Assembly (NCBI GenBank): GCA_030374765.1
Contig: JARGXX010000115.1
Span: forward strand, 868,001 to 932,000
DNA from: Agarophyton chilense
Lineage: Eukaryota; Rhodophyta; Florideophyceae; Gracilariales; Gracilariaceae
Direction of reading: 5' to 3'
Length of the DNA: 64,000 nt
Below are positions 44,482 to 54,635 of this stretch, one piece after another. Position numbers and translations under genes: made by a program. How positions within the stretch are numbered: the first letter of the stretch is position 1; each line of letters starts with the position of its first letter. A model generated the notes under the pieces. The model saw only the letters and a program-made list of their open reading frames with translations, was not told the DNA's origin and did not search any database.

Positions 44482-45444
44482 CTATGAGCCCGTGTTTGGT
44501 GGGAAATAATCGATAGTTGTAAGCCGCTTTCTATCGAGAGAACGACGTTTGCGGGTGTCGATGAGCGGGCATAACATGAATGGTTGTGGCTCCACATATT
44601 TTGGACTTAAACACAGTAAGCGCTGTGATGATGCGGTAGCTGCGCATTGTAGGACACTGCTACCATCTGTATTCATCCCAATGACCAACTGCACGAGTGA
44701 TTTATCAAAAAAAGAACGAAGGTTAATATCGATTTCGCGCTCACGTTCAATTATGCGCTCTACAGGCTTGAAAAGACAACACGTAACACAATGTACATTG
44801 CGGTAGATGAAACCACGAGCTCCACGTAATGTTTGAATCAAGTTATAAGCGACATAAGTTCCTGGAATAAATGCAATGGACCCAACAGCAATAAAGGCAA
44901 TCGATGTAGCCTGATCTCTTTCGCGAAAGTGTAGCAAGCCGACGAGTAAAAGCGAAATACCGAAACCGAAAAGAAATAATGCTACGAAGGTTGTTCTCCA
45001 AGGAAATGATGTTCTGTGTTCACCTGCAGCACATCGACGAAAGAGATGTGCATCATGGTAGCCCCTTTGCGAAGTGTCGTACAAAGGGGCTGGAATGTCT
45101 TCCTGAAAAGTGTGCCAGAGAGTGGAGCTGCAGTTGGTTTTGGCGCTTAGTTGAGTGACGAACCTCTCTATAGGAGCTGTTGTTAGAGAAAGATAGAGTT
45201 GGCTGTGGTCGCGACATCTCAGGTTCGGAGTGAAGAGCGAAGACGAAGGCAACAAACAAAGCAAAGCACGGAAGCATAACCTCACGAAGCAATCCCCTTT
45301 GCGTAAACCTTGACAAGGCGCCCCACAATGCACGCGCGACTTGAAAACGCCCCTTTCACAAGTCCCTAGCATGGCATGCGCTGTGAGAGCGTGCGAGCGT
45401 GTGCGCGAGCTCACGGATTCTCCCTTGGTCAGAACATTGCTCAC
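44482..45444 (-). CDS. TMEM230/TMEM134-family membrane protein (core) within a 320-residue frame
   Basis: The core is at about 44802-45020: a polar N-terminal part, then two membrane helices (FVALFLFGFGISLLLVGLLHF and IAFIAVGSIAFIPGTYVAY), then LRGARGFIYRNV. The IPG-x-Y and the G-x-R-G-F/Y-x-Y ending match TMEM230-type proteins, which act in endosomal and secretory vesicle traffic. Those proteins are about 120 residues, so this frame is too long at both ends. The stretch after RNV (44482-44800) may be intron or 3' UTR (a GT follows closely), and the first 140 residues may also be non-coding. The start is therefore not secure. It is the only apparently intact host gene here and is oriented away from the carrier relic. 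Confidence 0.62.
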   Translation of the reverse strand: MSNVLTKGESVSSRTRSHALTAHAMLGTCERGVFKSRVHCGAPCQGLRKGDCFVRLCFRALLCLLPSSSLFTPNLRCRDHSQLYLSLTTAPIERFVTQLSAKTNCSSTLWHTFQEDIPAPLYDTSQRGYHDAHLFRRCAAGEHRTSFPWRTTFVALFLFGFGISLLLVGLLHFRERDQATSIAFIAVGSIAFIPGTYVAYNLIQTLRGARGFIYRNVHCVTCCLFKPVERIIEREREIDINLRSFFDKSLVQLVIGMNTDGSSVLQCAATASSQRLLCLSPKYVEPQPFMLCPLIDTRKRRSLDRKRLTTIDYFPPNTGS

Positions 45445-45606
45445 AAGTGCGATGATCGGCGTGCAATTTTGTACACCGAGTGTTCCAGTTCACACTGCCC
45501 CATGTGGAACTGGTTTCGGCCGTATTTGGAATGCGTGTCATGTTGCCTCCACCTATAGGACACTACCAGGCACATGAATTAGATTTCAAAAAACTGGCCT
45601 TGGCCG
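45445..45606. other. Short non-repetitive stretch left of Copia-B
   Basis: Single-copy DNA between the TMEM230-like frame and the Copia-B insertion. A + frame (45341-45577) is open but unrecognised. It ends with GGCCG (45602-45606), the target site of the B element. Confidence 0.5.
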
Positions 45607-46279
45607 TGTTGAGGTTTGGTCGACTGTGCCCCCAAGCCCTTTGGAGTGTTGGAAATAGTGGAAAACAAAAAGTGGATTTAAGCATGGGCACTTTTGGGCA
45701 CCCTCCGCGGAAAAACGCATATGCGCCTCATCTCAATCTCAACGTGAAACGGCCATCTGATTGGCTACTGCAAATGCCCTCATGCAACGTGGTATGGACA
45801 AGTGGTCTGGTTCTAATGGGGCGTGTTGGGGCTTCGGCCCAAGTGGAGCGATTTGATTGGACGAGAGCGCTGAATGAGCACGGGCTATGCAGTTGGAGAG
45901 AATGTGCGAATGTGGGCTGGATACGGGGTTTGGCCGTAACAGCCGAATCTGGGCTGCGCGGGGTGGTTGGCACTGGCGCACCACTTTGGATGATTTTTTG
46001 AGTTTTTATTTGATATGCTTCATGTTTGAAATTGTTTTGGCGCGCAACTCCTCGTCGCACAGTGGCAAGGTGTGAGACGTGGGTCACCCGCCGACGGTCA
46101 GCACCGGCGGCGGAACTGCGTGCGAGGTAGATATAGTTTTCAATGACGGTCGCCAACGATCGAAGTAAATTGTGAAGGCTGACTACCTTCCTTTGTTTCT
46201 CTTCTTTTATTTTTCTCTTCTTCTCGTCTTTTCCCCCTCTTCTTCCTTTTCCTTTACCTAACCTGCGCTCACGTTGTGA
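45607..46279 (+). repeat. Copia-B LTR (+), 5' LTR
   Basis: 673 bp, TGTTGAGG...CACGTTGTGA, placed exactly between target duplication and primer site. The 3' end is pyrimidine-rich (46185-46255), and a weak TATA-like GATATAG lies near 46130. Confidence 0.94.
45716..45764 (+). promoter_or_regulatory. U3 cassette in Copia-B LTR (palindrome and CCAAT box)
   Basis: CGCATATGCG (45716-45725), AACGTGAA (about 45741-45748) and an inverted CCAAT box in TGATTGGCTACTGCAAATG are spaced as in the Copia-A LTR (943-991). The rest of the two LTRs is far less alike. Confidence 0.58.
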
Positions 46280-46293
46280 GGTTATGGGCCCAG
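46280..46293 (+). other. Primer binding site of Copia-B
   Basis: GGTTATGGGCCCAG directly follows the LTR end TTGTGA. It is the complement of the initiator tRNA-Met anticodon arm. Confidence 0.88.
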
Positions 46294-47192
46294 AGCGTCG
46301 ACTCTTCGCAGACGTCACGCTCTACTAACATTTATTTGGATTCAAGAAGATTCCCTACTGCGACAGGTGCGCGATCTACGACTAACGCTCATCTGGATTC
46401 AAGAAGTTATTTTGTTTTGCGACAGGCGTGTACCCTGCGGACTTCCTCCTTGGTGGCGAAAACATATTGCGTTTGTTAGTACCCCCTTGGCACGAGACCG
46501 GGAAGTCTGCCAAATCCTGCTCTCCGTCCGTAGAGTACGGAGGTCGATGAATTGGGCTTGGAAGTGTAGGAGCAACCGTACTACACCGCACGACCGCGCT
46601 ACTTTCCCGCAAGAGGCTAGCTTGGGTCAACTGGGGGAAGTGTATCTTGACGACACCCCTCCTTGGGACGCCTCGTAGGGACTAAAAGCGCCGGACTCTG
46701 AAGTGCGCAGAGTTCGGTAGGTAATCAAAGCGTACCTCACCTGGAGAGAGTAACCAGGGTCCAGGGGATCATCCTTTAGGGTAGCGGAGGTAGTTTCTCC
46801 CGCCAGTGCGCCCGCCTACCTCGAGCAAGTCTCGGTAGGTTCAATCAAGAAGTTTCAACCCGAAGTCGAGAAGTTTGTCTGTTCCGGGTACGCCTTCTGC
46901 CACTGCCCGTGAGTATACTCCAAGCGTGGGAGCACCCGAGCTCCGCTTGTGATCGCGTACGAGACGCGTCTCGGTGAGCGTTGCAGGCTACGTCAAAAGT
47001 CTCCGCTGTCGTCCTCGCTGTCGAACGTTTGAGTTGGGATACTCCGTTCGGGCAAGCTCGGCCACGAATTCATCACTGCTCGTGGCTCTTTTGTTAAACT
47101 TCCCAAGGCATTGAGTCCCTCACTCTGCTTCCCTCTACTAATTAATTTCGTTTGGTTCCGTTCTATCTGCTTCGTGGATAACAGACTGAAAT
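46294..47192 (+). other. Copia-B leader
   Basis: About 0.9 kb without a convincing coding frame. It contains the block shared with Copia-A (46759-46813), a hairpin (46815-46839), TTCAATC, and GC-rich sequence up to gag. GCCTCGTA-x-GGA and GCGCC upstream of the block (46669-46692) also have matches in the A leader, so the conserved region may be about 170 bases. Confidence 0.7.
46759..46846 (+). promoter_or_regulatory. Conserved leader RNA block and hairpin (Copia-B)
   Basis: CCAGGGG, CCTTTAGGG and CCAGTGCGCCCGC (46803-46815) are followed by the stem CCTACC/GGTAGG (46815-46820 with 46834-46839) with inner pairs GAG/CTC, then TTCAATC. Compared with A, the stem sequence is different while pairing is kept. 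Confidence 0.58.
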
Positions 47193-50100
47193 ATGTCGGA
47201 CACGGAAATGGAATCCGAAAGTACTACCGGGATGAAAATCCCTCGTTTTCATGGAAGGCGTGGTGATGATTATGCCCTATGGCGCCATCGCCTTCGTGCT
47301 GCATGCCGTGTTAAAGGTGTGTGGAACGTTGTGGAATCCGATTCTGGATATTCAGCAACTACTGAAGCAACATCGGATACCGCTATTGATAGCGCTCGAG
47401 TTGTCGCCAAGCGCGAGAAGGCATGTGGAATCATAATATGCGCCTTGGGTGATGCGCCACTTCGTGTGGTCATGGATGTCGACGACGACCCGGCGCGCAT
47501 GCTCGCATTACTTGATGCACGGTATGCGTCCAATCGTACTGTATCCAGAATTGCTGTGCAGACTCAACTATTCCGTATGGGATACAATGGTCAGAATATG
47601 TCAGGCTATGTGGACCAGTACACGGCGTTATTTGCTCAGTTAGAGCGCATGGGGAAGGATGCGGCAGTACCGGAGTCGCACAAAGCTCCCATGTTACTTG
47701 CTTCTATTGATCCCAATTGCACACTGGAGTCTACTGCTGCAGCTCTTCGAACCAAGGATATCGCTGAGCTTACATGGGACTACGTGGCCACGACCCTCAT
47801 AGATGAATACAACGCGAAACAGGTGTCTGCAAGGCCGTCTGGACGTAGTTCACGTCGCAAGAAGAAGGGCAGGAAAAAATCTGGTCGACATTCTGAATCG
47901 ACTAATCGTACCCGCAGTAGTGCAAACAACGAAGATGAGGAGTCTGATGGTCACTCCGACATTGAGTCTACTGCTCGTGCACTTGCTGCCGCCTTGAGAT
48001 CGTCATCATTTGATCGTTCAGGATCGAGCAATGGACATCATTGCGACTTCTGTGATCGCGATGGACACACACAAGATCGTTGCTTTATGAATCCGGACAA
48101 CCCGGACAACCACTTGCCGCAGAGTATCCTCGATAAACTGTCGCCACAACCCAAGCGAATGGGTGCCAGTAGTGGTAGAAGCGCCTCGAGCAAGTCTTCT
48201 GGAAAGTCTGGAAAAATCGAAATTGCTGGTGCAACTGTGGAAAGGACCACTATAGTTCCGCCGAATGACCTGAGTACCTACGCAGACAGCGGTGCGACAG
48301 TACATTGCTTCCATTCTGTTTGTGCGTTCGTGCCCGGTTCACTTGAACCTTGCGACGAAAGGACAGTGATGCTTGCCGATAACACATCTGTTGTATCTAA
48401 ACAACGCGGAGAGGTGATCATTCCTTTGGACAATGCGAACATACGTCTGAGTGATGCCCTACTGACCCCCGCTCTGGGATACAACTTGGTTTCAACCGGG
48501 TGTTTGGCCGACAAAGGTATTGAGTCGCTCTTCGGTCGTCATAGTGTACGTTTGACGCTAGAGTCAAATGGTTTTGAGGTGGGCATTGGTGATCGTGACA
48601 AGGTATCTCGCATGTACACACTGCCTCAACCTTTAGGGCATGCTGGTGTGGAACTTGCGCTTTCGACTAAGTCTACGGAGACTCAACTGTGGCACCGACG
48701 ACTGGCTCACATCAACCAACGTGATCTGCAACATGTACACAAGTACGCAGATGGAGTGCCGCACTTGTGTGACATGGAGGAGGTATGCCGAGCATGTCGA
48801 CTTGGCAAAGCTCATAAGCTTCCGTTCCCAGGTCACTTTGAACATGCATCCGCGGTTGGTGACATTGTGCACTCGGATATTGTAGGTCCTCTGGAAAAGT
48901 CTTTTCCGGAAAAGTTTCAATATGCATGTAAATTCCTCGATGATCACTCACGGTATGTGTTCCTAGGTCTGGTGATCCATCGCAGTGCTCTTAGTGATGT
49001 GTTTGTGGGTATTGCGGCAAAGTTTAAGCAGCTTGGAGGAGTGCATATCAAAAGTTTGCACTCGGACGGTGCAGAAGAATATATTGCCCTGCAAGAGAAC
49101 TTGGCAGCAGAACATGGCCTCACTTCTTTCTCTGCTCCATACACCCCCGAACACAACGCTATAGCTGAGCGCATCAATCGTACCATGGTGGAAGCTGCTC
49201 GATCGTTGCTGATCCAAGCCGATCTACCAGAATGTTTGTGGCCATATGCGCTGAAACATGTTATCTTTGTGCGTAATCGAGTGCAACATTCTACTGTTAA
49301 CAACAGTCCCTACTTTCTGGTAACTGGAAATAAACCTTTGTTGAAGCACGTGCGTGTGTTTGGATGCACTGCATTCGTGCTAAGGACTCCGCGTGGACCC
49401 AAGTTCGAGTCTCGTGCACTTGAGGGAGTGTACTTGGAGACTCTTGAGCATGGTGTGTACAAGGTACTCGTCGTTGATAATGACGGTACTACGCGTATTA
49501 TTGAGTCACGACATGTTACTTTTGATGAATCCAAGTTCCCTGGCGCATCATCTCTTGCCAACTACATGGATGATGAAAGTGCGTCAGATGCTGACTATAG
49601 CTCTGCTATGGAATTATGTGATAGCATTGATGACGAATCGGATACCTTCTCCGTCGATAATGTTGAGGAGGAGGTGGTTCATGACGGATCCTCGTGTTGA
49701 GGTTTGGTCGACTGTGCCCCCAAGCCCTTTGGAGTGTTGGAAATAGTGGAAAACAAAAAGTGGATTTAAGCATGGGCACTTTTGGGCACCCTCCGCGGAA
49801 AAACGCATATGCGCCTCATCTCAATCTCAACGTGAAACGGCCATCTGATTGGCTACTGCAAATGCCCTCATGCAACGTGGTATGGACAAGTGGTCTGGTT
49901 CTAATGGGGCGTGTTGGGGCTTCGGCCCAAGTGGAGCGATTTGATTGGACGAGAGCGCTGAATGAGCACGGGCTATGCAGTTGGAGAGAACGTGCGAATG
50001 TGGGCTGGATACGGGGTTTGGCCGTAACAGCCGAATCTGGGCTGCGCGGGGTGGTTGGCACTGGCGCACCACTTTGGATGATTTTTTGAGTTTTTATTTG

Positions 50101-52172
50101 ATATGCTTCATGTTTGAAATTGTTTTGGCGCGCAACTCCTCGTCGCACAGTGGCAAGGTGTGAGACGTGGGTGACCCGCCGACGGTCAGCACCGGCGGCG
50201 GAACTGCGTGCGAGGTAGATATAGTTTTCAATGACGGTCGCCAACGATCGAAGTAAATTGTCAAGGCTGACTACCTTCCTTTGTTTCTCTTCTTTTATTT
50301 TTCTCTTCTTCTCGTCTTTTCCCCCTCTTCTTCCTTTTCCTTTACCTAACCTGCGCTCACGTTGTGACCTCGCACCTGATTCCAGCACTCAGGCAGTCGG
50401 AGTCAGACTCCTGCAGCAATGAAGACGATGCACAGGATTCCGAAAGTGATGACGAAAGTGCTGCTGATGACCTTGATACATCTGCCAACGCTGATACGGA
50501 ACCACGCTACCCGCGGCGCACACGCCGTCAACCTCTGAGGTGGTTCATGGCAGGGTCTGCTCACTGTACATCGCAAGTCAAAGTCACTACTAGTGATGAG
50601 CCCTCACTCAAGGAGGCAATGTCCGCCAGTGCGGAGGAGCGTACCATGTGGCAAGCAGCCGTCGATGAAGAGTTTTCATCATTGGAGTCGAAGCAAACTT
50701 GGAAACCTGATGACTCTCCTGCTTCACAACCACTACCAACTCACGTCATACTGAAGGTAAAGCGCAATGCTGATGGGTCAGTTGAACGATTTAAGGCTCG
50801 TGTTGTAGCCGGTGGAAACCACCAAACATATGGTCAGGACTACATGGAGACTTATGCACCAGTTGTTTCGTTCTCTTTGGTTCGCATATTCTTGTATCTG
50901 ACGTTATGCTTGCGCATGTATGTGGTACAGGTGGATGTGAAGACTGCGTTTCTCAATGGCGAACTTGAGGAAGATGTGTGGATCATGTCACCTCGAGGTA
51001 TACCTGGCGTGACTTCACGATGCTTCAAATTGCTCAAGGCTATCTATGGACTGAAGCAAGCGCACTTGGCATGGCACAACAAACTATGCGAGGATATGAA
51101 AAGCATATGTTTTGAAGAGTTACCGAGTGCACCTTGCGTGTTTCGCCGCCAAAACGAGAGCAATGAGGATGCGTTCGTGCTAGTTTATGTGGATGACTTG
51201 CTAATATTCACAACTTCTGCCATGGAACGTGATGCGATTTTGGAGGAGCTTAAGTCGTTTTACGAGCTGCGTGTGGCGGACGAAGTGAACTTGTACCTCG
51301 GCGTTGAATTCAAATGGACTTTAGATTCAGATGGTCGACCTGTGTCGCTGTATCTTGGTCAGTCACTGTACACGGAAAGCGTGTTGCGCCGTTTCGGGTT
51401 TCAGCGATCCAAGCCGGCATGCACCCCTATGGTAGAATCTTTTTTTTCCGGGTGGACATCTGAGAAAGACAAATCCATCCAGGATACTCAGCTGTACCAG
51501 CAGATCATTGGATCGCTTTTGTATTTGGCACTGAGAACTCGGTTGGATATATTAGCACCCGTCCTAATCTTGGCTCGTTTTCAGAAATCGCCCACGGCCT
51601 ACTGTCACAAGGCAGCAAAGCGGGTTCTTCGTTACCTTCGCGGTACAACTGAACATGGTGTGCACTATCACTCTGGCATGGTGAAACTGGAGGCGTACGT
51701 TGACTCTGACTACGCTGCGGACACGCGTGATCGCAAGTCAATGTCTGGTTTCTTAGTGAAGCTTGGCAAAGCGACATGTATGTGGGGCGCAAGAAAACAG
51801 GCTTCGGTGGCGTTGTCTACCGGCGAGGCCGAGTATTATGCTTTGACGCTTGCGTGTCAGGAGGTCATTTGGTTGAAGCGTGTGCTTAAGGAGATTGGAT
51901 GGAAAGTGCAAGGTGCTGTGCCCATTCGTTCGGACAACCAGTGCGCCATTGACTGGGCAACTGGTGAACGCTGTCCGTCGGGTCGCGCTAAGCACATTGA
52001 CGTTAAGTTGCACTTCGTTCGGGAACTAGTCAAGGATAGTCACATGAATGTGACGTACGTTCCAAGTGAAGACAATGATGCGGACTTCTTAACTAAACCA
52101 CTTGGCCCAGGTCTTCACAACAATAACGCGGACCGTGTTGGACTTGGCCGACCAGTCGAGGAGGAGTGTTGA
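47193..52172 (+). CDS. Copia-B gag-pol coding region, split by a solo LTR
   Basis: The start is the ATG at 47193 (MSDTEMESESTTGMKIPRF), followed by the copia gag opening FHGRRGDDYALW. A basic linker (RRKKKGRKK) lies near 47850. The CCHC knuckle CDFCDRDGHTQDRC is near 48040-48085. Protease has YADSGATVHCF near 48280 and pre-integrase has WHRRLAHINQRDL near 48690. Integrase has FLDDHSRYVFLG, HSDGAEEY and NAIAERINRTMV at about 48930-49190. A solo LTR interrupts the acidic linker after integrase (49695-50367). Beyond it lie reverse transcriptase (VDVKTAFLNGELEEDVW near 50930, YVDDLLIF near 51185) and RNase H (YVDSDYAAD near 51697). The stop codon is inside the 3' LTR. Apart from the insertion both parts are open. 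Confidence 0.93.
49695..50367 (+). repeat. Solo Copia-B LTR inserted in Copia-B pol
   Basis: A 673-bp LTR flanked by CCTCG at 49690-49694 and 50368-50372. The uninterrupted site is seen in the B copy on - (about 31990-32020). Same orientation as its host element. Confidence 0.95.
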
Positions 52173-53517
52173 GGTTTGGTCGACTGTGCCCCCAAGCCCT
52201 TTGGAGTGTTGGAAATAGTGGAAAACAAAAAGTGGATTTAAGCATGGGCACTTTTGGGCACCCTCCGCGGAAAAACGCATATGCGCCTCATCTCAATCTC
52301 AACGTGAAACGGCCATCTGATTGGCTACTGCAAATGCCCTCATGCAACGTGGTATGGACAAGTGGTCTGGTTCTAATGGGGCGTGTTGGGGCTTCGGCCC
52401 AAGTGGAGCGATTTGATTGGACGAGAGCGCTGAATGAGCACGGGTGTTGAGGTTTGGTCGACTGTGCCCCCAAGCCCTTTGGAGTGTTGGAAATAGTGGA
52501 AAACAAAAAGTGGATTTAAGCATGGGCACTTTTGGGCACCCTCCGCGGAAAAACGCATATGCGCCTCATCTCAATCTCAACGTGAAACGGCCATCTGATT
52601 GGCTACTGCAAATGCCCTCATGCAACGTAGTATGGACAAGTGGTCTGGTTCTAATGGGGCGTGTTGGGGCTTCGGCCCAAGTGGAGCGATTTGATTGGAC
52701 GAGAGCGCTGAATGAGCACGGGCTATGCAGTTGGAGAGAATGTGCGAATGTGGGCTGGATACGGGGTTTGGCCGTAACAGCCGAATCTGGGCTGCGCGGG
52801 GTGGTTGGCACTGGCGCACCACTTTGGATGATTTTTTGAGTTTTTATTTGATATGCTTCATGTTTGAAATTGTTTTGGCGCGCAACTCCTCGTCGCACAG
52901 TGGCAAGGTGTGAGACGTGGGTCACCCGCCGACGGTCAGCACCGGCGGCGGAACTGCGTGCGAGGTAGATATAGTTTTCAATGACGGTCGCCAACGATCG
53001 AAGTAAATTGTGAAGGCTGACTACCTTCCTTTGTTTCTCTTCTTTTATTTTTCTCTTCTTCTCGTCTTTTCCCCCTCTTCTTCCTTTTCCTTTACCTAAC
53101 CTGCGCTCACGTTGTGAACGGGCTATGCAGTTGGAGAGAATGTGCGAATGTGGGCTGGATACGGGGTTTGGCCGTAACAGCCGAATCTGGGCTGCGCGGG
53201 GTGGTTGGCACTGGCGCACCACTTTGGATGATTTTTTGAGTTTTTATTTGATATGCTTCATGTTTGAAATTGTTTTGGCGCGCAACTCCTCGTCGCACAG
53301 TGGCAAGGTGTGAGACGTGGGTCACCCGCCGACGGTCAGCACCGGCGGCGGAACTGCGTGCGAGGTAGATATAGTTTTCAATGACGGTCGCCAACGATCG
53401 AAGTAAATTGTGAAGGCTGACTACCTTCCTTTGTTTCTCTTCTTTTATTTTTCTCTTCTTCTCGTCTTTTCCCCCTCTTCTTCCTTTTCCTTTACCTAAC
53501 CTGCGCTCACGTTGTGA
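52167..53517 (+). repeat. Copia-B 3' LTR, interrupted by another B LTR
   Basis: The pieces 52167-52444 and 53123-53517 add up to 673 bp. The right edge is followed by GGCCG, the target duplication of the whole element. Confidence 0.94.
52445..53117 (+). repeat. Solo Copia-B LTR inserted in a Copia-B LTR
   Basis: A 673-bp LTR flanked by ACGGG at 52440-52444 and 53118-53122. It has the same orientation as the LTR it sits in. Confidence 0.95.
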
Positions 53518-53617
53518 GGCCGAATGGACATGTGCCGGACAACCTACGATACTTACAGCGCATATTGGGCTACTTCACGGTACATGACTGTACCAACCCT
53601 GATCACATACAAGGTTC
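53518..53617. other. 100-bp stretch right of Copia-B, unassigned
   Basis: Starts with the GGCCG target duplication. The sequence continues from 45445-45606 across the insertion and matches nothing else here. I see no feature in it. It ends where A-double-prime sequence begins. Confidence 0.45.
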
Positions 53618-53929
53618 ATAGGGATGATAAGTCGGAAAGCAGTGCGGTATCTCGATGTGTGAGCTGATCAGAAGCAGTGCGGAGGTGGTACAGACCTCTG
53701 ATGTGACGGCCTTGAGCAATGAGTTTGCAGCCCTTGTACACACTCACATGAAGCCTGTATAACACAACATGCACTCCCATGTCACACATTGCCGAAACTG
53801 ACAATAGGTGGTACCTTAAACCATGTACGTGCACAACTTGGTTGAGTCTGCACATGCGCTTCGAACCATCAACTGCCAGGTCTAGCTCAACACAGACTTT
53901 TCCAAAAGACTCAAGTTTGCAATCCGGGC
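53618..53929 (-). CDS. Copia-A-double-prime protease end to pre-integrase (fossil piece)
   Basis: About 100 residues alignable by eye to A: QVVHVHGLRYHLLSVSAMCD, then VYKGCKLIAQGRHIRGLYHL, corresponding to the A segments QVVHVPNLRYHLLSVSAICD and VYKGSKVVALGRRVKGLYYL. No catalytic motif is included. It is the left-hand remainder of the element whose gag lies at 58940-59872. Confidence 0.8.
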
Positions 53930-54615
53930 TGAAGGAAAGGGAAAGGCTGAAAGAAAGGTTGAGGGATGAAAGGAAAGTTCTCCAGCTCTGGCTCGGATTT
54001 ACTTGGAGGCGCTCAGTCTCTCACTTATCTACAACTCAAAAACGTTAGCCAACTAGACGCCAACCCAGAGTAACCCTAGACTATAAAGCAGGGACACCCA
54101 ATACTACCAATCATAATCAAGCACGACATTAACACTAGCCAAAGTTCATTGCAGCACACAACAAGGCAATACCACAGTGCACAGCCCACAATTACACTGA
54201 CGTGTGCACAAATTCAATATGCCAGCACACGTTTCTTGCAATCCGCCTCCATACACGTTCACCTTCCAGCACAGTACACCAAGTGTTCTGTAATACACAT
54301 GACACGCTCTTCTCCAAGTACATTCGTTACACCTTGTGAGACGTGTTCATAGTACACCAGCTGGACATCCTGAACAGCGTGCAAAATAGTACAAGTAGAC
54401 AACGTACACACGTGTACTCCAGAAAATCCCAATATTTCCATACCACTTGTACACACCACATTGCAGGTGCATATTTGCAGTAGCCAATCACAGCACGAGT
54501 TCACGTTGAGGTCCGGCTGATACGCATATGCGCTTTTCCAGAGGCACCCTCCAAAACAGCCCATGCTCTCCTGCACATTTCGTTTTCAGTGACAGCATAA
54601 GCACTTGCACCAACA
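53930..54615 (-). repeat. Copia-A-prime LTR (-), 3' LTR
   Basis: A 686-bp LTR, beginning TGTTGGTGCAAGTGC and ending TTCCTTCA on -. Confidence 0.91.
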
Positions 54616-54635
54616 CCTCCCCTCTGTCACTGACT

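Larger units (their letters stand above)
45607..53517 (+). mobile_element. Copia-B element, whole, with two nested solo B LTRs
   Basis: 5' LTR 45607-46279, primer site 46280-46293, leader to 47192, gag-pol 47193-52172, 3' LTR 52167-53517 (interrupted). Target duplication GGCCG lies at 45602-45606 and 53518-53522. The 5' and 3' LTRs look identical by eye, so insertion was very recent. A solo B LTR (49695-50367, duplication CCTCG) lies in pol and another (52445-53117, duplication ACGGG) lies in the 3' LTR. Apart from these insertions I see no break. Without them the element would be about 6.55 kb. Confidence 0.95.

Noticed and set aside
46280-46300. A genuine tRNA gene at the primer sites
   Set aside because: Only the anticodon arm is matched. 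No acceptor, D or T arm is present around it.
45887-46318. Open frames of 131 to 196 residues on both strands of B LTRs
   Set aside because: They recur only because the LTR recurs. They have no family similarity and overlap each other on both strands.
45607-53517. Provirus with an envelope gene
   Set aside because: Domain order is copia (integrase before RT), RNase H is followed directly by the LTR, and there is no room for an envelope frame.
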